A stretch of DNA of 34,850 nucleotides from a virus. The notes under the pieces were generated by a model that saw nothing but the letters and a program-made list of their open reading frames with translations, searched no databases and was not told the origin of the DNA. Both the position numbers and the translations under genes were made by a program. Shown in pieces: positions 24,581 to 30,649 of the stretch. The number at the start of each line of letters is the position of its first letter. Positions within the stretch are counted from its first letter, which is position 1. The stretch spans positions 1 to 34,850 of the IMG/VR virus record IMGVR_UViG_3300030107_000353, one strand, 5' to 3'.

Positions 24581-24987
24581 TAACTTCAGTAGAACAATGG
24601 GATGGCAGCAGATGGCCAAATTTTAATCCTGAAGAATTTCAATGTAAATCAAGCGGAGAATTAAAAATATCTGAAGCTCTTTTAGATTTTTTACAAGCTT
24701 ATAGAAATGTATTAGGTAAAGGAGTTTCTATTAACTCTGGTTATAGATGCCCTGAACATAATAACTCGGTATCATCTACAGGTTTAGATGGGCCACATAC
24801 AACAGGATGGGCTATTGATATTTCTACTAATAGCCAAACTCAATATCAACTACTAAAATTTGCAATGTCATATAATCCACAACCATTAGGTATTGGAATT
24901 GCTAAAACATTTACTCATATTGATTTTTGTAATGTAGATATGAATGACAAATTTTTAGTAAGACCTAATGTTTGGAGATATGCTTAA
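24577..24987 (+). CDS. Endolysin, peptidase M15A family, 136 aa
   Basis: This enzyme cuts peptide cross-links of peptidoglycan at lysis. The M15A zinc site is complete: the SGYRCPEHN segment (54-62), H74 and D81 in GPHTTGWAIDI, and H114 in THIDF. The length of 136 aa is typical for the single-domain phage and GTA type. ATG 24577 is chosen over an in-frame ATG at 24562 because it forms a 4-base overlap with the upstream stop. No signal peptide is seen, so it needs the holin encoded just downstream to reach the wall. It overlaps the holin gene by 8 to 20 bases. Confidence 0.92.
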   Translation: MITSVEQWDGSRWPNFNPEEFQCKSSGELKISEALLDFLQAYRNVLGKGVSINSGYRCPEHNNSVSSTGLDGPHTTGWAIDISTNSQTQYQLLKFAMSYNPQPLGIGIAKTFTHIDFCNVDMNDKFLVRPNVWRYA

Positions 24988-25363
24988 TTTTATTTTACCT
25001 TTATTAAAGAATCCTCTTACTCGAATGATCGGTTCGAAGGTCATTGGAGGAATACAACATAAATTACAAAAAGATAAAATAATTAGAGCTAAAGAAATAG
25101 AAGCTGCATCATCACTTGATATAGCTAAAGTTGGAGTTCAAATGGAACAAGTTCGTCAACAAGAAAACTCATGGAAAGACGAATATTTAGTTTTGTTCTA
25201 TACAACTATTTTTGGATTACATTTCTTGCCATGGACACAACCTTGGTGTGATAAAGCATGGGATGCTCTCCAAAAAGCAGATCCTATGTTTTGGTATATT
25301 ATTTTGACAATGGTGGGGGCTTCATTTGGGGTAACTACTTTAAACAAGATTAAGAAGAAGTAA
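24980..25363 (+). CDS. Holin of the three-TM superfamily (GTA type), 127 aa
   Basis: The sequence has an N-terminal hydrophobic helix (MLNFILPLLKNPLTRMIGSK), a basic helical middle, and the diagnostic SWKDEYLVLFYTTIFGLHFL segment followed by a final TM helix in MFWYIILTMVGASFGVTTLN and a KIKKK tail. This is the 3TM holin family first named from gene transfer agents. It makes the inner-membrane lesion that lets endolysin out. The start is between ATG 24968 and ATG 24980. I choose 24980, which has GGAG close upstream and starts the hydrophobic helix directly, but 24968 cannot be excluded. Confidence 0.85.
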   Translation: MLNFILPLLKNPLTRMIGSKVIGGIQHKLQKDKIIRAKEIEAASSLDIAKVGVQMEQVRQQENSWKDEYLVLFYTTIFGLHFLPWTQPWCDKAWDALQKADPMFWYIILTMVGASFGVTTLNKIKKK

Positions 25364-25364
25364 T

Positions 25365-25556
25365 ATGAATGACAAAATCATCACCGCATTACTTGCTATT
25401 CTCATTGCTCTTGGCGGATGGACATTATCCAGAACCTTCTCGCTTTCACAAGATATGGTGCTTGTTAAAGAAAAAGTATCGCAAATCGAAAAAGTTATGG
25501 ATCAACTTTCTCAAAAAAAGAAATCGCCTAAAAAAAAGAAAAATAAAAACAAATGA
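25365..25556 (+). CDS. Inner-membrane spanin-like protein (i-spanin candidate), 63 aa
   Basis: One N-terminal TM helix (residues 4-20, IITALLAILIALGGWTLSRT) is followed by a periplasmic coiled coil and a Lys-rich tail (KKKSPKKKKNKNK). That topology, plus a downstream lipoprotein gene that overlaps it by 4 bases, fits the i-spanin of a two-component spanin pair, which joins inner and outer membranes at the last step of lysis. At 63 aa it is short for an i-spanin. It is clearly paralogous to the 25810 protein (shared IALGGWxLSRTFxLS). Start lies 1 base after the holin stop. Confidence 0.7.
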   Translation: MNDKIITALLAILIALGGWTLSRTFSLSQDMVLVKEKVSQIEKVMDQLSQKKKSPKKKKNKNK

Positions 25557-25702
25557 AATATCTAATAGCTTTATTAATTTTTTTAAGTGGTTGCGGTTAT
25601 AATCTTAAACCAGATACTACAACAGTTGATTATACTTCTACAGCTAACGGTGATGAAAAGATTAAAAAGGGTGTAAAACAAACTTTTAAATGGAGTAAAT
25701 AA
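25553..25702 (+). CDS. Outer-membrane lipoprotein (o-spanin candidate), 49 aa
   Basis: ATG 25553 overlaps the preceding stop at ATGA. The product starts with a lipoprotein signal, MKYLIALLIFLSGCGYNLKP, with the lipobox LSGC placing the lipidated Cys at 14. The mature part is only 36 residues, Thr-, Asp- and Lys-rich. Small lipoproteins placed in or against an i-spanin gene after holin and endolysin are the o-spanin arrangement. It was easy to miss because it is below 60 codons. The lipobox is firm; the spanin role is inferred from context. Confidence 0.75.
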   Translation: MKYLIALLIFLSGCGYNLKPDTTTVDYTSTANGDEKIKKGVKQTFKWSK

Positions 25703-25813
25703 ATGACAATACCTGATTTTATATTAAAGGTAGATACATTTTGGCGTAGAAGATCAGTACGTGCTAAATGGTCTATTGTGATTTCGGCAGCAATAATTTT
25801 GTTTTTGCTATGA
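25703..25813 (+). CDS. Small single-TM protein, 36 aa
   Basis: ATG 25703 comes directly after the lipoprotein stop. It encodes MTIPDFILKVDTFWRRRSVR followed by a TM helix (about residues 23-36, WSIVISAAIILFLL) ending at the stop. The stop overlaps the next start (CTATGATGG). A basic cytoplasmic face and a C-terminal TM anchor are clear. It could modulate the holin or the spanin-like proteins on either side. No family recognised, but packing without gaps makes it likely to be real. Confidence 0.6.
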   Translation: MTIPDFILKVDTFWRRRSVRAKWSIVISAAIILFLL

Positions 25814-26061
25814 TGGAAAAAATACTAACTATGTTAGTTGGCCTTCTAATTGCATTAGGAGGTTGGAGTCTATCCAGAACTTTTGAACTTTCAACATTTC
25901 AAGCAGTACATAATAATCAAATAGATAAACTTGAAAGAAAAGTAGAAAAATTACAAGACCAAATGGATCGTATGATGGATTCAGATGAAGAAATTATGAA
26001 ACAACATGAACAGTTATTTAAAAAATTAGATCAAGGCAACACAGGATATAGTTATAACTAA
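25810..26061 (+). CDS. Second TM/coiled-coil protein, paralogue of the i-spanin candidate, 83 aa
   Basis: I start at ATG 25810 (MMEKILTMLVGLLIALGGWS), overlapping the previous stop; ATG 25813 is also possible, and the longer frame from 25768 is out-of-frame reading of the small TM gene. One TM helix is followed by LSRTFELS and a long coiled coil (KLERKVEKLQDQMDRMMDSD). The TM and following segment are nearly identical to the 25365 protein, so the two arose by duplication, while the tails differ (acidic here, Lys-rich there). One of the two may be the true i-spanin. Overlaps the next gene by one base. Confidence 0.7.
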   Translation: MMEKILTMLVGLLIALGGWSLSRTFELSTFQAVHNNQIDKLERKVEKLQDQMDRMMDSDEEIMKQHEQLFKKLDQGNTGYSYN

Positions 26062-26474
26062 TGGCACTTAAAATTTCAGAACAAGCAGCAGTTCAAATGC
26101 CTATGAAGACGGTAGCGTCTTTGATTTGCATGGTAGCAATTGGAACATGGGCATACTTCGGTATCATTGAGACGCAAAACAAAATTTCTACAACACTAGA
26201 GCTGATGGAAAAAGACTTAACTGAGAATACAGAGTTTAGAATCAAATGGCCAAGAGGTCAACTTGGTTCATTGCCCGCCGATTCTGAGCAGTTCATGATG
26301 ATTGAGGATCTTTATAAGACCACGGACAAGTTAAACAAACACATAGAATCTATGGCATTAAACAAAGTCAACATAGAATTTTTAACAAAACAAATGGATA
26401 AAGTTTTAACTGATATTGAAAAATTAAAAGATGCATCTAGAGAGATGAAATATACTAACGGAAGCGCACATTGA
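26061..26474 (+). CDS. Membrane-anchored coiled-coil protein, 137 aa
   Basis: A TM helix (about residues 16-36, TVASLICMVAIGTWAYFGII) is preceded by a short cytoplasmic N-terminus and followed by a helical periplasmic domain with a conserved-looking FRIKWPRGQLGSLPADSEQF segment and a second coil. I recall this segment in proteins of many marine phages, usually near lysis or tail genes, function unknown. About the first 280 bases are richer in GC than the rest. Start overlaps the previous stop by one base. It may work with the spanin-like proteins at the envelope. Confidence 0.7.
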   Translation: MALKISEQAAVQMPMKTVASLICMVAIGTWAYFGIIETQNKISTTLELMEKDLTENTEFRIKWPRGQLGSLPADSEQFMMIEDLYKTTDKLNKHIESMALNKVNIEFLTKQMDKVLTDIEKLKDASREMKYTNGSAH

Positions 26475-26680
26475 CCGAGATTGTTTTTGCCCTACTGATG
26501 TTCGTAAACGGAGAAATTAAGGAACACCTTATTCAAGACTCGATGGCGGCATGTCTTCGTGGTAAACGTACAGCAGAAAGACAATATAGCGAATCTATAT
26601 CCTATAAATGCTATAAAGGTAAAGCTGAAACTGAAATATATCAGGGAAGAAAAAACATTAGAGCTTTAATCCTTGAATAA
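26471..26680 (+). CDS. Small hydrophobic-N-terminus Cys protein, 69 aa (TTG start)
   Basis: The frame uses TTG at 26471, overlapping the preceding stop by 4 bases. An internal ATG at 26498 would remove part of the hydrophobic N-terminus (TEIVFALLMFVNG), so I prefer TTG. The rest has MAACLRGKRTAERQY and SISYKCYKGKAETE, with two Cys that could pair in the periplasm, and is basic. Small proteins with an MxxCLxxKRxAER...YxC pattern are common beside lysis genes in marine phages; their role is unknown. No full signal peptidase site is obvious. Confidence 0.6.
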   Translation: MTEIVFALLMFVNGEIKEHLIQDSMAACLRGKRTAERQYSESISYKCYKGKAETEIYQGRKNIRALILE

Positions 26681-26837
26681 GAAAATTTCTAAAAAGAAAA
26701 GGACTTATAAGAAACTCATAGAACACGCAGATGATATTACTTATGAAAATGAAATTGATAAATCCTTTTTGGATGACTTATTAAATAATACTCCTCATGA
26801 AGAACAATTTAAAGAAGAAGACCTGGGTAAAAAATAA
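26673..26837 (+). CDS. Small charged protein, 54 aa (TTG start)
   Basis: A frame from TTG 26673, overlapping the previous gene by 8 bases, encodes MNKKISKKKRTYKKLIEHAD followed by an acidic half with SFLDDLLNNTPHEEQF. Basic front and acidic back, no Cys, no membrane segment. It overlaps the next gene by 41 bases. There is no ATG, so the start is inferred from coupling to the upstream stop. Coding is plausible because it fills a gap in an otherwise gapless gene series. Function unknown. Confidence 0.45.
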   Translation: MNKKISKKKRTYKKLIEHADDITYENEIDKSFLDDLLNNTPHEEQFKEEDLGKK

Positions 26838-27024
26838 AAAACAAGTTTACAATTGCGGTCAATGCGATTGGTGTAATAAAGAATTAACCTCAGATATGGG
26901 AGGTTGGATCATAAATGCTGAAAAAAAGCATTTTTGCCATGATGGTGTAAATAAGCTTTGTTTTGACCATTATTTGGATTCTAGGAAGCCCATATCTCAA
27001 CGTAGAGAGCCTTCGGCAGCATAA
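26797..27024 (+). CDS. Zinc-finger-like small protein, 75 aa
   Basis: After a basic N-terminus (MKNNLKKKTWVKNKKQ) the protein has CGQCDWCNKEL, with three Cys in C-x2-C-x2-C spacing, then HFCHDGVNKLCFDHYLD with a further Cys/His set. That is enough for one or two zinc sites of a treble-clef or ribbon type. Small phage proteins like this bind DNA or host RNA polymerase; which applies cannot be told. It is the last gene of the rightward lysis block, before the regulatory gap. It overlaps the 26673 frame by 41 bases. Confidence 0.65.
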   Translation: MKNNLKKKTWVKNKKQVYNCGQCDWCNKELTSDMGGWIINAEKKHFCHDGVNKLCFDHYLDSRKPISQRREPSAA

Positions 27025-27170
27025 TATGATACTTGGTATGCGTAGAATTAAATCTTAATTATAGACTCTATTAGACTCCTTTAAGCATATATTTGAAGTT
27101 ATTAACATAATTGGGGGAAACTTTTACCCTATTCTTTACTATATGTGCGTAATATTATAATTTTATAATT
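27025..27170 (+). promoter_or_regulatory. Control region ahead of the 27171 HTH gene
   Basis: This 146-base gap holds two direct repeats of TAGACTC at 27062-27068 and 27072-27078 (10-base period), a TTTACTATATGTGCGT stretch with TGTGCGT at 27144-27150, and an inverted repeat ATTATAA (27154-27160) / TTATAAT (27163-27169) that touches the ATG. The direct repeats one helical turn apart and the inverted repeat at the start look like operators, perhaps for the HTH protein encoded next. The exact promoter elements are not fixed. Confidence 0.5.
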
Positions 27171-27743
27171 ATGAATAAAGTTATTAAATTAGATAAAGAT
27201 ATTAAAAATAGATTCTCGGAAGAACAGTTAACAAGAGCAACAACAATTATAAATAAATTAAAACCTATTTATAAAAAGATTATTGTAGATCATCATTGTA
27301 AATTAGAAAACATAGATAAAGTTTTAAATATGACTAAAGACTTTACTGAACTTAATTTAAAAGCTTATGAAAATGTTTATTCTAATAACATACTTAAATA
27401 TTTTTTTGATAATAAAGATAAATGGTTATTATTAAATGAAATAGTAAAAGCTTCAGCAGCAGGTGAACTTGTTTATAAAGAAAGTTTATCTAAGAAATTA
27501 GGTGTTTCAGCTAAAACATTAAATAAATATATAGATGAAGCTTTAGAAGGTGATTTATTTATTGTAATGAATCCTCATTCTATGAAGAAAAAAGATAATA
27601 GAATAGTTAATATTAGACCGTCTGTTGAATTAACGGTAGCTTATATAGATTATAATGTATCTAAAATAATTGATAATATAAATTTTTTAGAAAATTATAG
27701 TAAATACCATGAACAATGTAAGTTACTAAAAAGTGTTAGTTAA
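27171..27743 (+). CDS. Helix-turn-helix DNA-binding protein, probable regulator, 190 aa
   Basis: Residues 103-131 (KESLSKKLGVSAKTLNKYID within) form a winged-helix-type HTH: a helix, a GVSxKTLNKY recognition helix, then EGDLFIVMNP as wing strands. The N-terminal 90 residues are helical and may dimerise. It has its own control region with operator-like repeats, while the preceding genes end in a gap, and it stands next to the strand switch. All this suits a phage transcription regulator that sets the balance between the rightward and leftward arms. The 3' end overlaps the leftward 27736 gene by 8 bases, tail to tail. Confidence 0.7.
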   Translation: MNKVIKLDKDIKNRFSEEQLTRATTIINKLKPIYKKIIVDHHCKLENIDKVLNMTKDFTELNLKAYENVYSNNILKYFFDNKDKWLLLNEIVKASAAGELVYKESLSKKLGVSAKTLNKYIDEALEGDLFIVMNPHSMKKKDNRIVNIRPSVELTVAYIDYNVSKIIDNINFLENYSKYHEQCKLLKSVS

Positions 27744-28008
27744 GTTTTTTTCCGTCTTCTGTATATTTTTCAGCTTGAATTGTAGCTAAAGCTGAAGATA
27801 ATAAATCAATTACAAATTGTTTCTTTTTATACCATCCTGCAATATTCATTGTAGTTGAAATTAATGCGACTAAAGATGCATCAACATTTCCACGTTTAAG
27901 TAAATCAATCGTTATAAAATCATTAAGTTCTTCTACAGAATTTGCACATTCAGTAATTTTAAGATTTCTTTTTTTAAACTCTTTTTTTAAATCTAAAATA
28001 GATTTCAT
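27736..28008 (-). CDS. Hypothetical protein, 90 aa
   Basis: A leftward helical protein (MKSILDLKKEFKKRNLKITE start) with an acidic ANSVEELNDFITIDLL segment and a hydrophobic VALISTTMNIAGWYKKKQFV helix that is amphipathic rather than a TM. No family recognised. It is isolated: convergent with the HTH gene on the left and divergent from the 28050 gene on the right, with a TGTGCGT motif on its strand at 28042-28048, 34 bases ahead of its start. That suggests separate control, perhaps an early or moron-type gene. Confidence 0.6.
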   Translation of the reverse strand: MKSILDLKKEFKKRNLKITECANSVEELNDFITIDLLKRGNVDASLVALISTTMNIAGWYKKKQFVIDLLSSALATIQAEKYTEDGKKLN

Positions 28009-28009
28009 A

Positions 28010-28048
28010 TTGACAGGGTAGGGGTTTCTATATTAATTTAAACGCACA
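28010..28048 (+). promoter_or_regulatory. Divergent promoter region: sigma70-like promoter (+) and TGTGCGT (-)
   Basis: On the + strand TTGACA (28010-28015) is followed after 17 bases by TTAATT (28033-28038), a good host-type promoter whose start would fall within a few bases of the 28050 ATG, giving a nearly leaderless message. On the - strand TGTGCGT occupies 28048-28042 and points to the 28008 gene. The two elements overlap in space, so the two directions may compete. Confidence 0.5.
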
Positions 28049-28049
28049 A

Positions 28050-28289
28050 ATGTCTGACTATCATTACCGTAAATTATATGAAATATCTGAAGAAATTGAA
28101 TATTTAAGAAAACAAATCAATTTAATTTGCAAAAGAATGGGTATTGAACATCAAATCAAAACTAATAAAAATTATTTAGGATATGATGTTGATGTATTTG
28201 AAGGAATATTTGGTGATGATGGTTTAAAATTAGAAGACAACTCTAAAGAACACACCAATATCATAAATTACTTTGATAAAAAAAAGTAA
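28050..28289 (+). CDS. Hypothetical protein, 79 aa
   Basis: MSDYHYRKLYEISEEIEYLR begins a helical, charged N-terminal half (coiled coil to about residue 35), followed by a GYDVDVFEGIFGDDG acidic segment and a Lys-rich end. No family recognised. It is the only rightward gene in the strand-switch zone, has a host-like promoter directly ahead and no room for a normal ribosome binding site if the promoter is right. Its stop lies in the left arm of the 12-base inverted repeat that opens the noncoding island to its right. Confidence 0.6.
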   Translation: MSDYHYRKLYEISEEIEYLRKQINLICKRMGIEHQIKTNKNYLGYDVDVFEGIFGDDGLKLEDNSKEHTNIINYFDKKK

Positions 28290-28366
28290 ACAAGTGGTGT
28301 GAACCGTAAGTTTAGCTTTACCTATTACCTATACACACTTTGTTATCATGGTAACACTTGTTTACT
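28285..28366. repeat. 12-base inverted repeat flanking a 14-base near-palindrome
   Basis: AGTAAACAAGTG (28285-28296) is the exact reverse complement of CACTTGTTTACT (28355-28366). Directly inside the right arm lies GTTATCATGGTAAC (28342-28355), a near-perfect palindrome with one wobble pair. The arms are 58 bases apart, so they could be a protein-binding pair or the base of a long stem. Confidence 0.7.
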
Positions 28367-28789
28367 AATGGTCTTCTTTTCCGAATCAGCAGGACTTTAG
28401 CTTTAAATTGTTAATTACCAATTTAAATACAGGGTCTAGCTTACCTATTTGTCGTCACAAATTCTGTAAAAAAAGTAAGTAATAGGCATTTTTTATAAAG
28501 TGCTTTTATACCAGTTTATGCAGACAAACGTACACATAACTTAGTACACTCCCAGGAATAATATTAATTGGTTTTCCTGATTTCATTATCCAAACCTAAT
28601 TGCTTACTTTGGGGTTTTATTCCACAGGAAACCCCAACCTGTTGTTTAGACAGATTCCGATGTTTCAATCGATCGAATCTGTACTGGAATTTTTTAGCTA
28701 GGCGAAATGCTTTTTCAAGCCAACCGCCTAGCCGAAAGGAGCCAATCTAATGATTAGCTATTTGCAGGATGAAATAACCTACAAATTCT
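28290..28789. other. Hairpin-rich noncoding island (~500 bases) between convergent genes
   Basis: No convincing gene lies here. Hairpins in order: TTTAAATTG/CAATTTAAA (28402-28427, 9 pairs); TTTGT/ACAAA (28448-28461); TTGGGGTTT/AAACCCCAA (28609-28637, 9 pairs, 11-base loop); ACAGATTC-C-GAT/ATCGAATCTGT (28650-28682, 11 pairs with one bulge); GCTAGGCG/CGCCTAGC (28697-28732, 8 pairs, enclosing a GCTT/AAGC hairpin). TTTAGCTTTACC and CTAGCTTACC segments recur near 28310 and 28435. None has a T-run placed as in an intrinsic terminator. The stretch may encode a structured RNA or be an origin or attachment region; no tRNA is recognisable. Confidence 0.6.
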
Positions 28790-29173
28790 TTAAAACTGAT
28801 TATTAAAATCACCATCTTTATTACTTGATGGTGCAGTTCCTCCAGATTCTTTAGGTGAAACCATTTTGACTACACCTGAATATCTAGGAACAACTACTTC
28901 TGTTACATATCTTTGATTGTCATTAGCATCTTTATAAGATCTAGTTTCAATCTCGCCTTCAACATATAACATAGTACCTTTTTTAGCATACTTGCCCATC
29001 GTATCAGCGATACGAGGATCAAATACTACAACTTTATGCCAAGTAGTTTTTTCTTCTTCTTTAAACTTCTTGTTAGTTGCTAAAGATAGATTAGCCATGC
29101 TATCACCTTTTTTGGTTTGTTTAACCTCTGGATCAGCACCTAATCTACCCACTAGGATTACTTTGTTTATCAT
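28790..29173 (-). CDS. ssb: Single-stranded DNA-binding protein, 127 aa
   Basis: A standard SSB: OB-fold N-terminus MINKVILVGRLGADPEVKQT, the WHKVVVFDPRIADTMGKYAK and GTMLYVEGEIETRSYKD segments, a disordered Ser/Pro/Gly linker and a short acidic tip ending in DGDFNNQF that docks partner enzymes. It coats ssDNA during replication and recombination. The start overlaps the end of the Sak-like gene by 29 bases, so the two recombination partners are co-expressed. It is the most distal gene of the leftward arm; no terminator is seen after it, only the hairpin-rich island. Confidence 0.93.
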   Translation of the reverse strand: MINKVILVGRLGADPEVKQTKKGDSMANLSLATNKKFKEEEKTTWHKVVVFDPRIADTMGKYAKKGTMLYVEGEIETRSYKDANDNQRYVTEVVVPRYSGVVKMVSPKESGGTAPSSNKDGDFNNQF

Positions 29174-29684
29174 CTTTCTTACTCCTTAATTGAGAAGGAT
29201 CTATTACTTTTACATTACTTTGTTCAGTAGATCCATTAGAACTGAATTTAGTTTTCATTTCTGAAACATATTTATTATTGTCAAATAAACCTAAAAATAC
29301 ATCTGCAGATACACCTAAATATGACATTGCTTTTGTTAAAGCATCTGTTGTAGCTTTCTTTGGTGCTTCATCATCCAAACTACCATTCTTTTTATATAAA
29401 GCTTGGACACTACAAATAGGGCCATAAGCATACCATTGCTCATTTTCTTTCCATTGTAATACAACTTCTGCAAATACATTTTGATCTGTATATGTAAAAG
29501 TATTTTTAAATCTCCAACCTTTACCAACTGGGCCAAACTTACCTGTCATACACATCACTTGATACATTGGATCAATTGTTGTTAAATTTTTTCCAAATTT
29601 TGGAAAAGGTTTTGTATGTTCAGGATCAGTATGTTTTAACTCATCCCAAATATAAAAGTTTTTGGTATTTCCTGTTCTAGCCAT
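29145..29684 (-). CDS. ssDNA-annealing recombinase (Sak/Rad52/ERF-like), 179 aa
   Basis: The key pattern is DEAPKKATTDALTKAMSYLG (105-124) followed by ADVFLGLFDNNKYV (127-140), which is the conserved core of Sak/Rad52-like and related annealing proteins; the rest of the N-terminal domain (ELKHTDPEHTKPFPKFG, then FTYTDQNVFAEVVLQW) agrees. The C-terminal 40 residues are a disordered linker that may contact SSB. It promotes single-strand annealing of ends made by the exonuclease encoded two genes upstream. Flanked by SSB and the winged-helix protein. The exact subfamily (Sak, ERF, DUF1071) cannot be decided by eye. Confidence 0.8.
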   Translation of the reverse strand: MARTGNTKNFYIWDELKHTDPEHTKPFPKFGKNLTTIDPMYQVMCMTGKFGPVGKGWRFKNTFTYTDQNVFAEVVLQWKENEQWYAYGPICSVQALYKKNGSLDDEAPKKATTDALTKAMSYLGVSADVFLGLFDNNKYVSEMKTKFSSNGSTEQSNVKVIDPSQLRSKKDDKQSNPSG

Positions 29685-29685
29685 T

Positions 29686-30021
29686 TTATACTCCTTTTTC
29701 TGTGTATTGATTATTTACATGCTCTTTACTGACTACATACACATAAGCCATAGCACCGCTTGAGTTTTTTCTTCTATCGATTCTTTGAATTTTACTTTGT
29801 TTGTATAATTCAGTTACTCTTGGTCTAACTGTAAAAGGACTCAAAGCTAATAATTCAGCAACCTCATCAGCAGTAGCACCAAAATTTCCTTTATTGATAA
29901 TTACATCAAATACTTTTCTTCTTATAGTTTCAGCTCCAGCTTTTATTAATTCTGCAGCTTCTAAAGAAGTACCGTTTTCCTTATTACCTGGCGACAACGG
30001 GTATGACTGTTCTACCTTCAT
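29686..30021 (-). CDS. Winged-helix DNA-binding protein, 111 aa
   Basis: The start is ATG at 30021 (MKVEQSYPLSPGNKENGTSL) with AAAAGGAA just upstream; the longer frame from 30048 adds nine residues with no such site. Residues 38-90 form a winged helix: ETIRRKVFDVIINKG, GATADEVAELLALSPFTVRP, and RRKNSSGAMAYVYVV as the wing. This sort of phage HTH often regulates or assists replication/recombination genes. It is embedded between exonuclease and annealing genes, overlapping the exonuclease by 38 bases, and ends 1 base before the annealing gene's start. Confidence 0.75.
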   Translation of the reverse strand: MKVEQSYPLSPGNKENGTSLEAAELIKAGAETIRRKVFDVIINKGNFGATADEVAELLALSPFTVRPRVTELYKQSKIQRIDRRKNSSGAMAYVYVVSKEHVNNQYTEKGV

Positions 30022-30622
30022 TAAATTCCTTTTCGTTAAAATTATCAAAACTAATATAATCAGGTGGAGCTTTCTTTGTTGTTACAAAGTGCCAGAATAA
30101 TATTTCTGCGTTTTCTAATTTGTCTTGAAACTCTTTATCTTCAGTTATTTCCATAATTTCATGTTTTAAGTTTCCAAAAAAAACCGATAAATAAATTCTC
30201 TTACTTTTTACACACATTAAATAATGTTGTAATTGAGCTTTATATTTATCAGTTACCTTTTTAGGATTACTAAATGCATTAGTATGTTTACACTCTAATA
30301 TTGAAACACCTAAATCTGTCTTTGATTTTAAATCTTCTTTATCAGGCATTATTAAGCCATCAACATGAGCATACATAAATTTATATTTTTCATGAAAAAA
30401 TGTTTCTTGTTTTCCATGTACTTCTAATCCAGTTTGTTTTTCAAACCATTGAATGTTAAATGATTCAGTATGTATTCCCATTTGTACTGGTAACACATCA
30501 CTTAAATCAGGATATTCTGACTTACCAAGCTTTTCTTCCCAAAGCTGATACCAATCACCTTCATACAATCTTGTTGCATCAGATCCACCAATGCCTTGTT
30601 TTCTATCGAACTCTTTATTCAT
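29984..30622 (-). CDS. YqaJ-type (lambda exonuclease-like) recombinase exonuclease, 212 aa
   Basis: A PD-(D/E)XK nuclease of the YqaJ/lambda Exo class. Visible motifs: GIGGSDA (11-16), the conserved acid E54 in MGIHTESF, D88 in AHVDGL, E110-x-K112 in ILECKHTN and the YKAQLQHYL helix with Q130/Q132. It digests 5' strands of double-stranded ends and pairs with the annealing protein at 29145 as a Red-type recombination couple. The length is normal for the family. The leftward gene order is exonuclease, winged helix, annealing protein, SSB. The first ATG fits; a TATGAA context precedes it, with GGAGGAACGATATG as ribosome binding site. Confidence 0.88.
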   Translation of the reverse strand: MNKEFDRKQGIGGSDATRLYEGDWYQLWEEKLGKSEYPDLSDVLPVQMGIHTESFNIQWFEKQTGLEVHGKQETFFHEKYKFMYAHVDGLIMPDKEDLKSKTDLGVSILECKHTNAFSNPKKVTDKYKAQLQHYLMCVKSKRIYLSVFFGNLKHEIMEITEDKEFQDKLENAEILFWHFVTTKKAPPDYISFDNFNEKEFNEGRTVIPVVAR

Positions 30623-30649
30623 ATCGTTCCTCCAACTTTATAAAAATCT

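Noticed and set aside
28617-28627. Possible DnaA box TTATTCCACA in the noncoding island
   Set aside because: It has an extra base relative to the TTATNCACA consensus and stands alone, so it is not evidence of an origin by itself.
28650-28682. tRNA-like arm with TTCAA and CGAATC segments
   Set aside because: No acceptor, D or anticodon arm can be built around it; the stem is a simple bulged hairpin.
28568-28750. Rightward 60-aa frame in the noncoding island
   Set aside because: TTG start, no ribosome binding site, Cys/Arg/Pro-rich chance composition, and it runs through three strong hairpins.
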